64,000 nucleotides of DNA from Lachnospiraceae bacterium AC2012 (GTDB taxonomy: Bacteria > Bacillota > Clostridia > Lachnospirales > Lachnospiraceae): positions 124,001 through 188,000 of the forward strand of contig JNIN01000002.1 of NCBI GenBank assembly GCA_000702525.1, read 5' to 3'. Under the pieces are notes generated by a model. That model searched no databases and had not been told where the DNA came from. It was given only the letters and a program-made list of their open reading frames with translations. Positions within the stretch are counted from its first letter, which is position 1, and the number at the start of each line of letters is the position of its first letter. The translations under genes were made by a program, and so were the position numbers. Positions 27,845 to 35,417 of the stretch are shown here, in pieces.

Positions 27845-28816
27845 ATGACGGGAAAGACTAAGAAAGAATTGAAATCGGCTGAGCAGCTGATAGAGCATAT
27901 GAAATCCAAGGGAATCAAATTTAATATTGTTTCTGAAAAAGAAGCAATTGATTACTTGGAGAATAATAATAACTATTTTAAATTGGCTGCATTTAGAAAA
28001 AATTATCCAAAGCATCCAGCGGGAGAATTCGGAGGACAGTATATCGATTTAGAGTTTGCATATTTAAAAGATTTGGCAATTATAGATATGACTTTGAGAT
28101 ATACCGTCGTTCATTTGGCATTGGATATTGAACACCATGCGAAGCTTCAGCTTATAAGGGAAGCTGAGGCTCATAATGAAGATGGATACACTATTATAAA
28201 GGATTATTTTGATTCATTAGATGATGATAAAAGAAGTCGTGCCGAGGCTGAGATAGAGAGAAATGTAAATAGCATATACTGTGGAGCCATTATAGACAAA
28301 CATAAAAAGGCTTATCCAATATGGGCTTTTATTGAGATTGTTCCGTTTGGCCAGTTGTTATCTTTTTATAGGTTTTGCGCTGATCGATATAAGGATAAGA
28401 AAATGCAAAATACATGGTATCAGTTAATGGCATGCAAAGAGATTAGGAATGCTTCTGCACACAGTAATTGTGTATTGAATGATTTAACACCGAATAGTGC
28501 AAAATATAATACCAGTAATGATGTTATGAAGTCTTTATCTGCTATTAAAGGCATTTCTAAGAATACACGTAAGTCGAAGATGAGCAATGCAAGAATTCAG
28601 CAGTTAGTTACGTTACTGTATGTTCATCGTAACATAGTAACAAGTGCGGGGGTATTAAACAAAGGAAAAGCTAAGTTAAAGGATTTGACGGATAGGATGG
28701 ATAAGCATGCTGATTATTATCAAGGCCATGATATGATTAAATCTGCTTTTGGTTTTCTGAAAAAAATAATTGAGGCTTGGTACTTGACAGAGAATCCGGA
28801 AAACAATAAAATGTAG
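27845..28816 (+). CDS. Abi-like (AbiD/F family) HEPN protein
   Basis: 323 aa. N-terminal KTKKELKSAEQLIEHMKSKG and YFKLAAFRKNY resemble the start of Abi_2/AbiF proteins. A HEPN-type motif RNASAH (Arg201-Asn202-x3-His206) sits in ACKEIRNASAHSNCV, matching the RNxxxH active site of HEPN ribonucleases. The family causes abortive infection against phages, probably by RNA cleavage. No partner gene is obvious except the phosphoesterase upstream. Ended by the terminator at 28844. Confidence 0.82.
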   Translation: MTGKTKKELKSAEQLIEHMKSKGIKFNIVSEKEAIDYLENNNNYFKLAAFRKNYPKHPAGEFGGQYIDLEFAYLKDLAIIDMTLRYTVVHLALDIEHHAKLQLIREAEAHNEDGYTIIKDYFDSLDDDKRSRAEAEIERNVNSIYCGAIIDKHKKAYPIWAFIEIVPFGQLLSFYRFCADRYKDKKMQNTWYQLMACKEIRNASAHSNCVLNDLTPNSAKYNTSNDVMKSLSAIKGISKNTRKSKMSNARIQQLVTLLYVHRNIVTSAGVLNKGKAKLKDLTDRMDKHADYYQGHDMIKSAFGFLKKIIEAWYLTENPENNKM

Positions 28817-28843
28817 ACACAAAGAAAAAGCGTGTGCTTTTGC

Positions 28844-28882
28844 GGAGCGGTATTGCAGAAATGCGATATGGCTCTATTTTTT
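28844..28882 (+). terminator. Terminator of the Abi-like gene
   Basis: Imperfect stem GAGC..TAT.GCA / TGC.ATA..GCTC followed by TATTTTTTT. Confidence 0.7.
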
Positions 28883-28985
28883 TACCTTGATGTAAAACGC
28901 CTGACTTTGAACGTACAACGATTCGAATGCACAAAAATTCGAAGCTTTACAAACACTATAAAAAGTTTTTTAAAGGAGTCGAGCT

Positions 28986-29263
28986 ATGATTAATGGTAAT
29001 ATTGATGAGTTTATTGAAAAACTCCTAGATGGTGAAGAGGTTATATACGTTTATCAGGGAAAAAGTATTTTTCGCAAGGATATAATCTTGATGATGGAAC
29101 GTATTATTTCGAGCTGCAGCAGTGGGAACCCACAGCATCCGTTTTATGGAGTGTAAAAGGATTGGATCGTCCTGCAAATATAGATGCGTTTTTAAAAGAA
29201 CCATTATTTGATGGAAGAACTTTCTGGGAATATGAAAAGGAAATGGAATGGGTAGACGAATAA
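28986..29263 (+). pseudogene. Small unknown protein, frameshifted
   Basis: AAAGGAG then ATG at 28986: the first 26 or so codons read MINGNIDEFIEKLLDGEEVI followed by YVYQGK. The frame must then shift by -1 near GGGAAAAAGT (29059-29068) to continue as YFSQGYNLDDGTYYFELQQW...TFWEYEKEMEWVDE to the TAA at 29261. The 278-bp span is not a multiple of three. The full product would be about 92 aa of unknown function. A one-base indel is the simplest explanation; slippage at the A run is possible. Its stop codon overlaps att core copy 1. Confidence 0.65.
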
Positions 29264-29285
29264 AAATACTATTCATCTGCCATGG
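29260..29285 (+). repeat. att core copy 1 (5-prime end of a LMW-PTP gene)
   Basis: ATAAAAATACTATTC followed by ATCTGCCATGG, the same as copies 2-4 minus the first three bases. In copies 2-4 it encodes MIKILFICHG, the start of a low-molecular-weight protein tyrosine phosphatase including the catalytic Cys. Interpreted as a crossover site of tyrosine-recombinase elements. Confidence 0.75.
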
Positions 29286-29349
29286 AATGTTATTAACCAA
29301 TGGCTAGAAATCCTTTATTTTCAAGCGTTTGACGGAAGAAAGAAATGAA

Positions 29350-29369
29350 TTTACAACTAGTTTACAACT
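29350..29369 (+). repeat. TTTACAACT direct repeats (type A arm sites)
   Basis: TTTACAACT at 29350-29358 and 29361-29369, 65 bp right of core copy 1. The same pair occurs right of copies 2 and 4 and left of copy 3 next to the int fragment. Likely integrase arm-type sites. Confidence 0.6.
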
Positions 29370-29408
29370 TTTAAAATTGCTGCGATACGAATTATAAAAA
29401 TGAATATG

Positions 29409-29520
29409 AAGGACACTTATCCTTAAGTGGCCTTGGCTACTACAAAACGAACCCGTCCTAGGGTGTCAAAAGCAGGAAAATGATTCTGTAGATTGACACT
29501 CTGGGGCGGGTTTATTATTT
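29409..29520 (+). ncRNA. Structured left-end element, copy 1
   Basis: Hairpin 1 (29409-29434): AAGG-A-CACTTA with TAAGTG-G-CCTT. Then a conserved linker CTACTACAAAACG, then hairpin 2 (29450-29514) with a stem of about 20 bp including G-U pairs (AACCCGTCCTAGGGTGTCAA with TTGACACTC...GGGCGGGTT), and a T-rich tail. Present after each of the four att cores with compensatory base changes, so the RNA fold appears selected. Could be a terminator-like or regulatory RNA. Confidence 0.6.
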
Positions 29521-29578
29521 CAGATATTATGGATACGCAAAATGTAGCGGTTGAAAAAAATAATTGCACATTATCTTG

Positions 29579-29607
29579 TTGACAAACAAATAAAATAGGT
29601 GTAGTAT
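29579..29607 (+). promoter_or_regulatory. Promoter of the DUF4417 operon
   Basis: TTGACA (29579-29584), exactly 17-nt spacer, TAGTAT (29602-29607). Repeat copy 1 follows immediately and would cover the transcription start. Confidence 0.75.
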
Positions 29608-29608
29608 C

Positions 29609-29730
29609 GTGTTAGAAGTTAGCGAACACGCAAACATAAGTAAACTACAGTTTGTGTGAGTAACTACAATCTACGGGAGAAATCCCATATATTTTTTATA
29701 CCGGTGTTAGAAAATAGCGAACAAGTAAAC
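29609..29730 (+). promoter_or_regulatory. Pair of 27-bp direct repeats downstream of the promoter
   Basis: GTGTTAGAAGTTAGCGAAC... at 29609-29635 and GTGTTAGAAAATAGCGAAC... at 29704-29730, both ending GTAAAC or GCAAAC. A related TGCGAACAT occurs before the XRE gene (31145-31153). Likely operators for the XRE (ImmR-like) repressor at 31187, or for another regulator. Confidence 0.5.
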
Positions 29731-29760
29731 AAAACGATATTTAGAAAGTAGGTGATTAAA

Positions 29761-30462
29761 TTGGTCAGAAAACCAAAGAAACCTTTTATTAGGGATGTAT
29801 TTCAAGCTGAGTTAACAAAAGGTGCGGAGAGAACAAAGCCTGATGGATATCCTATTATTGAAGAATGGATGGTTCCAAAGGAGCCACCGAAAGATGTGTT
29901 CCAATGGGATAGAAGACAGGATGTGATTGTACCGGAACAATCAGGCATGTCATTTTATTGTAATGATAGTGGATTTATTCCAATCCTAAATAATCCGCAG
30001 GGGTATGTTGAGAAACTTCGCAAATATTATTGCGTGATTGGAATTGATCCAAGTCCGTATGATAATATGCCACTGGTTGTTCAGAAAAGCCAGATTTTTA
30101 ATAATTTGGCAATTACATATTATTACGGATTGCAAGGGCTGAAGGTTATTCCTAATGTAAGACTTGGTAATAATGAGACAATAGGTGCATTGGCAGCCTA
30201 TCCGAAAGGAACGTTGATTGCAATTGGCTCACATGGCTTTACGCATAAGTTGGAAAATCGAAAGATTTTCAGAGACCAGGTTGCGATAGTGGTTGATGTA
30301 CTTCATCCGTCAGGTATAATAGTATATGGACCGGCTTCGGAATATGTTTTTGAAGCAGCCTTAAAAGCCGGAATACCTATATATCAATATGATTCTTACA
30401 CTATGAAACAGAACGCAAAAGATAAGGCCGCAAAGGAGGGTAAGAATCATGAAGGGATATAA
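29761..30462 (+). CDS. DUF4417 protein
   Basis: 233 aa from a TTG at 29761 (LVRKPKKPFIRDVF), preceded by TAGGTGA at good spacing; a GTG at 29752 is the alternative. Residues about 75-225 match DUF4417: YYCVIGIDPSPYDNMPLVVQ, LAITYYYGLQGLKVIPNVRL, YPKGTLIAIGSHGF. DUF4417 occurs in phages and mobile elements and has no assigned function. It overlaps the next gene by 14 bp, so a co-translated operon with the Ser-rich protein is likely. Confidence 0.75.
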   Translation: MVRKPKKPFIRDVFQAELTKGAERTKPDGYPIIEEWMVPKEPPKDVFQWDRRQDVIVPEQSGMSFYCNDSGFIPILNNPQGYVEKLRKYYCVIGIDPSPYDNMPLVVQKSQIFNNLAITYYYGLQGLKVIPNVRLGNNETIGALAAYPKGTLIAIGSHGFTHKLENRKIFRDQVAIVVDVLHPSGIIVYGPASEYVFEAALKAGIPIYQYDSYTMKQNAKDKAAKEGKNHEGI

Positions 30463-30814
30463 TAGCGACTACGGTGGAGGAGGTAGCTCTTCAAGTTCAT
30501 CAAGCTCGGTTAATGGAAAGGATTATAATACAGCGGGTTCAAGTTCCGTTGGAAAAGTAGATAGTGTAAGCATCGTGGCGGATACACACGGGTTACCGAA
30601 GGAAGGCACTGCAAATTCGGTTACTAAGAGCTACAAAGATGGAAAACTTGACCAGGAACGATATTACGGGGATGACGGAAGGCCTTATTTGGATATAGAT
30701 TATTCAAATCATGGAAATCCTAAGATGCATCCTAATGTTCCGCATCAGCATAAGATAACCTATGACGGTAATGGAAAAATGCATAGAGATAGTTCAGATA
30801 CGGAGGTAAAATAA
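30449..30814 (+). CDS. Ser/Gly-rich protein with polymorphic-toxin-like C-terminus
   Basis: 121 aa. Residues 8-35 are a low-complexity GGGGSSSSSSSS linker. Residues about 60-110 contain ERYYGDDGRPYLDIDYSNHG followed by NPKMHPNVPHQHK. This D-x-D-Y-x-x-H-G-N-P...H-P-x-x-P-H-x-H pattern is seen at the C-termini of polymorphic toxins and some phage proteins, and is rich in potential metal or catalytic histidines. Nuclease activity is a guess. Overlaps DUF4417 by 14 bp; the next gene starts immediately after its stop. Confidence 0.55.
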   Translation: MKGYNSDYGGGGSSSSSSSSVNGKDYNTAGSSSVGKVDSVSIVADTHGLPKEGTANSVTKSYKDGKLDQERYYGDDGRPYLDIDYSNHGNPKMHPNVPHQHKITYDGNGKMHRDSSDTEVK

Positions 30815-31060
30815 ATGAATTTAGATCAGTTAAGAGAATATGTTTCTGAGGGACGTGAGATTGAATTTAAATTCAATGGAAAGAAATATTCTATAACGTA
30901 TGGAGTGATTGATGGTAAAAAAGTGATTTCATTCTGTGAGTTTTATCAGGAGACAACGGAAGTAGAGACTGTTGATGAACTCATAAAAGTAGAGCGAGAT
31001 GGAGTCACTGTGCTTCACATGTTGGAGTCAATTACAGAAGAGGATATTTGGATTTATTAA
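30815..31060 (+). CDS. Small acidic protein, possible immunity partner
   Basis: 81 aa, acidic, with strands such as IEFKFNGKKYSITYGVIDGKK. Starts at the base after the previous stop. Not a family I recognise. Its size, acidity and tight coupling to a toxin-like gene fit an immunity protein, but that is inference. Ends 21 bp before a strong terminator. Confidence 0.6.
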   Translation: MNLDQLREYVSEGREIEFKFNGKKYSITYGVIDGKKVISFCEFYQETTEVETVDELIKVERDGVTVLHMLESITEEDIWIY

Positions 31061-31081
31061 AATGAATAATGATGTGTTTTG

Positions 31082-31117
31082 GACAAGGCAAATCAGTGAT
31101 TTGCCTTGTCTTTTTTT
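31082..31117 (+). terminator. Terminator of the DUF4417 operon
   Basis: Stem GACAAGGCAAATCA with TTTGCCTTGTC, then TTTTTTT. Confidence 0.9.
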
Positions 31118-31186
31118 ACATTCGAGAGTATAATGTAAGCATGTATGCGAACATACTAATGCACACATGAAAGGATAGTGGGGAAC

Positions 31187-31558
31187 ATGACAGGTGAATT
31201 TGGTAAATTTATTGAGACAAAGCGAAAAGCGTTGAATAAAACCTTACGTGGTTTGGCTGCGGATTTGGATATTGCTCCGGCATATATGAGCGACATTGAA
31301 AAAGGACATAGATATCCACCAGATAAGGATAAGTTGGAAAAAATGGCAGAATTACTGAACTTATCTGAAGAAGAAAAGAATAAAATGTTTGATTTGGCTG
31401 CTGGAGAAAAGGATAATTCTGTGTCACCGGATTTGCCAGAATATATTATGGGTACAGAAAAAGCTCGCGTAGCACTTCGTATGGCTCGTGACAATGGTGC
31501 GACAGATGCGACTTGGCAGAAGATTATCGACATGCTGGAGAAGGAAAAAGGAGAATGA
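31187..31558 (+). CDS. XRE-family repressor (ImmR-like)
   Basis: 123 aa from the ATG at 31187 (MTGEFGKFIETKRKALNKTL). HTH_3 domain about 8-65: TLRGLAADLDIAPAYMSDIE, KGHRYPPDKDKLEKMAELLN. Directly followed (3 bp) by an M78/ImmA-type protease, the classic repressor/anti-repressor arrangement of ICEs and phages. TATGCGAACATAC just upstream resembles the repeats at the DUF4417 promoter, so it may control both promoters. Confidence 0.85.
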   Translation: MTGEFGKFIETKRKALNKTLRGLAADLDIAPAYMSDIEKGHRYPPDKDKLEKMAELLNLSEEEKNKMFDLAAGEKDNSVSPDLPEYIMGTEKARVALRMARDNGATDATWQKIIDMLEKEKGE

Positions 31559-31561
31559 TAG

Positions 31562-32260
31562 ATGCGCTATTACGATTTTTCTTTAAACCAGCTTGAAGAT
31601 AAAGCGACAGAATTGTTAATCGAATTTGACAAAGAACGCTTAAAAAAGGCAAAACCACTTGATGTATATGAAGTAATAGAAAAATGTCTGGGAGTTCCTT
31701 ACGATTGGAAATATTTAACACCGGATCAATCAGTTCTAGGTGCAACTGCTTTTAGTGATGGATATTTCTGGGCATGGCCGGAAAGTACCTATCGTGAAGG
31801 TATGATGCCTTATAAGGTTGGCGTTGAAAAAGGAACAATTTTAATTGATGCAACACTTACGGAAAGCGATAACCGTGGTAGAGAAAATTTTACGGTAATG
31901 CATGAAGTGTTCCATCAGAAATTGCATAAAAAATGTTTTCATGATGAAGGTAAAAATTATATGCATCAAACCTATAGCAGAACAATTGAAGGAAATATTA
32001 GATGCGTTAGCTATGCATTGAAAATTATAGAATATCAGGCAAATACATGTGCGGCAGCATTCCTTATGCCGGCGGATTTGACAAAGCAGATTTATGAAGA
32101 AAAATATAGAAGTGCTGGTTTTACGAGATACAATTATGGCTTTATGTGGAATCTAATTAAAGATATGGCAGATGATTTTAATGTATCTAAGCAGGCTATG
32201 TCATATAGACTTCAAAATCTTGGATTAATAGATGAAAATGAGGAGAATTTATTAAAATAA
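31562..32260 (+). CDS. ImmA/IrrE-family metallopeptidase (M78)
   Basis: 232 aa. Zinc motif HEVFH at residues 114-118 in FTVMHEVFHQKLH; a downstream acidic ligand lies in EYQANTCAAAFLMP, the other hallmark of this family. C-terminal part (about 180-232) is HTH-like (FNVSKQAMSYRLQNLGLI). Known relatives cleave the neighbouring XRE repressor on damage or quorum signals and so induce the element. Coupled to the XRE gene with a 3-bp gap. Confidence 0.88.
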   Translation: MRYYDFSLNQLEDKATELLIEFDKERLKKAKPLDVYEVIEKCLGVPYDWKYLTPDQSVLGATAFSDGYFWAWPESTYREGMMPYKVGVEKGTILIDATLTESDNRGRENFTVMHEVFHQKLHKKCFHDEGKNYMHQTYSRTIEGNIRCVSYALKIIEYQANTCAAAFLMPADLTKQIYEEKYRSAGFTRYNYGFMWNLIKDMADDFNVSKQAMSYRLQNLGLIDENEENLLK

Positions 32261-32349
32261 AACTATCAACATATAATTCATTAAAATCATTTATTGGGGT
32301 ATAGCTAACGATTGCTTAGTGGACGTATATGATATAGGAGGATAGGGCT

Positions 32350-32475
32350 ATGAGCAGAATTGATGGCTATTCGGCATATCAAACGGATTTTCAAAAAGGT
32401 ATATATGATAGAAAAAAGCCTGAAAGCAGGCTGGCAGAGCCAAGAGCTGGAGGAAAGATTGATTTTGGAGTGTGA
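32350..32475 (+). pseudogene. N-terminal fragment of a DUF6033-like protein
   Basis: AGGAGG precedes ATG at 32350; 41 codons read MSRIDGYSAYQTDFQKGIYD and end GGKIDFGV before TGA. The start MSRIDGYSAYQ is typical of longer (about 200 aa) DUF6033-like proteins of Lachnospiraceae; here the frame is cut short. A C-terminal remnant of a similar protein lies in unit 3 at 52352. Probably inactive. Confidence 0.5.
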
Positions 32476-32550
32476 TTTTCTGTAAACCGTGTGCAAACAG
32501 TTTAAGTTTTTGTGTATTGTACCTACATATAAGATAACCGATGATGCAAA

Positions 32551-32595
32551 GCCAGTATCTTGAAGGAATAGATCCTTCTGGATGCTGGCTTTTTA
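32551..32595 (+). terminator. Terminator after the DUF6033-like fragment
   Basis: GCCAG.ATC..GAAGGA with TCCTTC..GAT.CTGGC, then TTTTT. Confidence 0.8.
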
Positions 32596-32610
32596 TATTA
32601 CAAGTACAAT

Positions 32611-32736
32611 GACAAGCTGGTACTTTCTGTGTCATATTTTTATTTGAGGATTAGTCTGAATAAGCGAGTAGTAAAATAGCGTTATGTTTAGACAAGGTAT
32701 GATAGCAACAAAAAAGTTAGTAAAAAAATACATAAA
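32611..32736 (+). repeat. 126-bp direct repeat, copy 1
   Basis: Begins GACAAGCTGGTACTTTCTGT and ends AAAAAAATACATAAA. Differs from copy 2 (53432-53557) at only about three positions. It lies after the DUF6033-like fragment here and after flxA in unit 3. No long ORF or inverted repeat is seen; it contains GGTATGAT, a possible extended -10. Confidence 0.85.
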
Positions 32737-32841
32737 TTCAACTTGACAAAGCAAACCTATGATGTTAAGTTAATAATATGTACGAGAATGACATAAAACA
32801 GAGTAAATTTCGACAAATAGTTAACATCATGGAGCGAGAAT

Positions 32842-33609
32842 ATGAATTTGTATTATGAATTGCTACAGTATCCAGTTTTTTCCATGAAAGAAGTAAATGC
32901 ACTATATTCAAGTGAACGGACGGCAAGAGTGGCTTTGGGAAAGCTTCTGAAGGAGAATATGGTATTAAAAATCCGAAACGGCTTATACACGTGCGTGAGT
33001 GGGGAAAATGGCGGACCGGTGGCGAACAGATTTCAGGTTGCCAGTGCTATCACGCCGTCTTCTTATGTATCCCATCATACTGCTTTTGAGTATTATGGAA
33101 CTGCAGATCAGGTTTTCTATGAGGTTTATGTTGGCTCCCAGACACGTTTCCATGACTTTGAATTTGACGGATACACCTATCATTATGTTAAAGAGCAAAT
33201 GAGGGACGGCATAGTTTCTCCGGAGTTTAGTGGCGGTATAAAGGTTACGGATAAAGAGCGGACGATAGTAGATTCCATAAAGGATCTGAATCGCATCGCC
33301 GGTCTGGAAGAGGTTCTTTCATGCGTTGTGTCTGTGAACAGTATTGATGAGACAAAAATGCTAAAGTATCTGTCTGAATATGACAGTGCCTTTTTATATC
33401 AGAAGACCGGTTTTATTCTTAGTGAATATCAGACAGAGCTTGGCATAAGTAATGAATTTATAAAGATATGCAATAATAGAAGCGGAAATTCAAAGCGATA
33501 TCTGACAAACGGCATAAGTGAGCCAGGTTATTCGGGCGAATGGAAACTGGTATACCCAAAGAATATTAAACAAATGAAGAACGGAGGGATAGAGGATGCC
33601 GCAATATAA
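32842..33609 (+). CDS. abiEi: AbiEi-family antitoxin (type IV TA)
   Basis: 255 aa. N-terminal winged helix (about 10-55: FSMKEVNALYSSERTARVAL, GKLLKENMVLKIRNGLYTCV), then the AbiEi antitoxin domain (about 60-180: SYVSHHTAFEYYGTADQVFY; TDKERTIVDSIKDLNRIAG). It binds its operator and antagonises AbiEii. Here it overlaps a truncated abiEii by 14 bp, so the antitoxin survives without a functional toxin. Ribosome site GGAGCG upstream. Confidence 0.88.
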   Translation: MNLYYELLQYPVFSMKEVNALYSSERTARVALGKLLKENMVLKIRNGLYTCVSGENGGPVANRFQVASAITPSSYVSHHTAFEYYGTADQVFYEVYVGSQTRFHDFEFDGYTYHYVKEQMRDGIVSPEFSGGIKVTDKERTIVDSIKDLNRIAGLEEVLSCVVSVNSIDETKMLKYLSEYDSAFLYQKTGFILSEYQTELGISNEFIKICNNRSGNSKRYLTNGISEPGYSGEWKLVYPKNIKQMKNGGIEDAAI

Positions 33610-33784
33610 CAGAAGAGAGCTTGATGCAAGGGCACGGAAATATGGATTTAATCGCGATACATTTGAGAAGGTTCTTCGTTTGAGAACAATTCTTGAATTC
33701 CTGAATACGCAGGAATATATGTGTGAACACTTGCTTCTTAAGGGTGGAAAATCGCCTCAAACCCGCATAAATACTGAGGTATAA
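33596..33784 (+). pseudogene. abiEii: AbiEii nucleotidyltransferase toxin, truncated
   Basis: 62 codons: MPQYNRRELDARARKYGFNR, then TFEKVLRLRTILEFLNTQEY and LLLKGG, the first 50 residues of an AbiEii toxin. It breaks exactly where the catalytic GG(T/S) motif starts. The remaining 12 codons (KSPQTRINTEV) come from the right-end repeat beginning at 33745, so the toxin was cut by a recombination or deletion event. Inactive. Confidence 0.82.
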
Positions 33785-33949
33785 ATCGAACATTTTTATA
33801 CCTTTTGCTTACAAAAATACGCAAAATCATGCCAATATATGCCATGTAATCAAGACGCAAGCTCTACATAAAAATATCGGGAAAGCCCGTAAATACAGCA
33901 TTTATAAGGAATTTAAGACAATGATAAAAATACAATTCATCTGCCATGG
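33745..33949 (+). repeat. Element right-end segment (type B), copy 1
   Basis: Nearly identical to 57733-57953. Shared blocks: CGCCTCAAACCCGCATAAAT, one TTTTTATACC repeat (33793-33802; two in the other copy), TGCCAATATATGCCATGTAA, GCATTTATAAGGAATTTAAG and the att core. Likely the integrase-side end of an integrative element; the AAGGA before the core ATG would serve as ribosome site for the phosphatase gene. Confidence 0.75.
33921..33949 (+). repeat. att core copy 2
   Basis: 29 bp from ATGATAAAAATACAATTC to TGCCATGG, encoding MIKIQFICHG. Preceded by AAGGA. After the core the frame does not continue as a phosphatase. Confidence 0.8.
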
Positions 33950-34011
33950 AATGGTATTAACCAATGTATAGAATCCTTTATTTTCAGTATTTGACGGATG
34001 AAAGAAATGAA

Positions 34012-34031
34012 TTTACAACTAGTTTACAACT
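34012..34031 (+). repeat. TTTACAACT direct repeats (type A arm sites), right of core 2
   Basis: TTTACAACT at 34012-34020 and 34023-34031, same spacing as at copy 1. Confidence 0.6.
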
Positions 34032-34071
34032 TTTAAAATTGCTACGATACGAATTATAAAAAATGAATACG

Positions 34072-34186
34072 AAGGACACTTAACCTTAAGTGGCCTTAGC
34101 TACTACAAAACGAAGCCGTCCTAGGGTGTCAAAAGCAGGAAAAGTAATTCTGTGAATAGACGCACTGGGGCGGGTTTGTTATTTTA
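34072..34186 (+). ncRNA. Structured left-end element, copy 2
   Basis: Close to copy 1: hairpin 1 at 34072-34097, linker CTACTACAAAACG, hairpin 2 with GCCGTCCTAGGGTGTC and the GGGGCGGG return arm. Some stem pairs are lost here (GACGCAC in place of GACACTC), so this copy may be decaying. Confidence 0.5.
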
Positions 34187-34282
34187 ATTTGAATTAGAAT
34201 ACTAAGAATCAAAAGAGTAGCAATCTCTTGTTTTTGAAAATGATCTATGTTTTGGATAGAATAATATTACGGAGGAATTACT

Positions 34283-35041
34283 ATGATTTATATTACCGGA
34301 GATACGCATGCTGACTTTAAACATAGATTTAATATGGATAATTTTCCTGAACAAAGGGAAATGACTAAGGATGATTATGTGATTATCTGCGGTGATTTTG
34401 GTGGAGTTTGGGATGTGGGACAGGAGAGCAAAAATGAGAAGCATTGGCTTGATTGGTTTGAAGAACGTTCATACACGCTTTTATTTGTCGATGGCAATCA
34501 TGAAAACTTTGATAGATTGAATAATTATCCTGTTAAGGAGTGGCATGGAGGCAAAGTTCATGAACTCAGACCACATGTGCTGCATTTAATGCGTGGTCAA
34601 GTCTTTGAAATAGATGAAAAGAAGATCTTTACTTTTGGTGGTGCAAGCAGTCATGATGTAACGGGTGGAATTCTTGAAACCGATGACCCGAACTTTAAGC
34701 TAAAGAAGAAAAGACTCGATAAAGAATATGAACCTTATCGTATCAACCATCTCTCTTGGTGGGAACAGGAACTTGCGAATGAAGAAGAGATGGAAGAAGG
34801 CAGAAACAACTTGCGAAAGCATGATTATACTGTGGATTTTATTATTACACATTGTTGTTCTAGTAGTACGCAGGTGCTATTGGGAGGCGCTATGTATAAG
34901 CCGGATAGAGAGACGGATTATTTGGAGTATATAAAAAACAATGTGAACTATAAAAAGTGGTTCTTTGGACACTACCACGATAACAGAAATATATTCGATA
35001 AAGAGATTTTAATCTATGAACAAATGATTCGAATCTCATAA
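34283..35041 (+). CDS. Metallophosphoesterase
   Basis: 252 aa. Calcineurin-like metal motifs: GDTHAD (residues 6-11), CGDFGGVWD, VDGNHENFD, ITHCC and FGHYHDN. Substrate unknown; relatives occur in phages and ICEs. Strong ribosome site ACGGAGGA 8 nt upstream. First gene of unit 2, 100 bp after the structured left-end element. Second complete metallophosphoesterase in the window; a third, truncated, is at 48431. Confidence 0.88.
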   Translation: MIYITGDTHADFKHRFNMDNFPEQREMTKDDYVIICGDFGGVWDVGQESKNEKHWLDWFEERSYTLLFVDGNHENFDRLNNYPVKEWHGGKVHELRPHVLHLMRGQVFEIDEKKIFTFGGASSHDVTGGILETDDPNFKLKKKRLDKEYEPYRINHLSWWEQELANEEEMEEGRNNLRKHDYTVDFIITHCCSSSTQVLLGGAMYKPDRETDYLEYIKNNVNYKKWFFGHYHDNRNIFDKEILIYEQMIRIS

Positions 35042-35154
35042 AGGGGCATGGATGATTTTTTCGCGGATTTTCTATTGGCGGGAACGACATTGTGAAAATC
35101 GTTATTATTGAAGTATTTTTTTCATATTAAAAAAAGAATTACAGGAGGATTATG

Positions 35155-35277
35155 ATGTCTGTATTATTATCAAATGATAACAAAGAGTTGATGATAACAT
35201 GTGACTGCAAATGTGGACAATCCTTTAATATTTACATTGATGATGAATGGAAAGATGAAGGAATTATCCGTAACTAG
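35155..35277 (+). CDS. Small Cys-motif protein, probably truncated
   Basis: 40 aa: MSVLLSNDNKELMITCDCKC, then GQSFNIYIDDEWKDEGIIRN. AGGAGG lies 6 nt before this ATG (another ATG is 3 nt earlier). The TCDCKCG segment could bind metal. It resembles the first third of a roughly 100-aa protein family common in clostridial mobile elements, so this is probably a shortened copy. Function unknown. Confidence 0.5.
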   Translation: MSVLLSNDNKELMITCDCKCGQSFNIYIDDEWKDEGIIRN

Positions 35278-35328
35278 CAAGATTGCATGAGAACTTTACG
35301 CTTGAAATATTCTATAATCTGATGTGGA

Positions 35329-35354
35329 GGGATGTGCATAATTTTGCGCATCCC
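35329..35354 (+). repeat. Recurring GGGATGTGC hairpin, copy 1
   Basis: GGGATGTGC / GCGCATCCC followed by a TTTATTTATT stretch. Same hairpin at 40946, 42194 and 43559. Probably a terminator, repeated between cargo genes. Confidence 0.65.
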
Positions 35355-35417
35355 TTTATTTATTATTCTCTCATAGAAGCGAATAGTGATTGAGCTTGTA
35401 TATTTTAGGAGGTACTT

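Noticed and set aside
34890-35090. Minus-strand 66-codon frame at the end of the metallophosphoesterase
   Set aside because: Overlaps conserved FGHYHDN coding sequence; no ribosome site.
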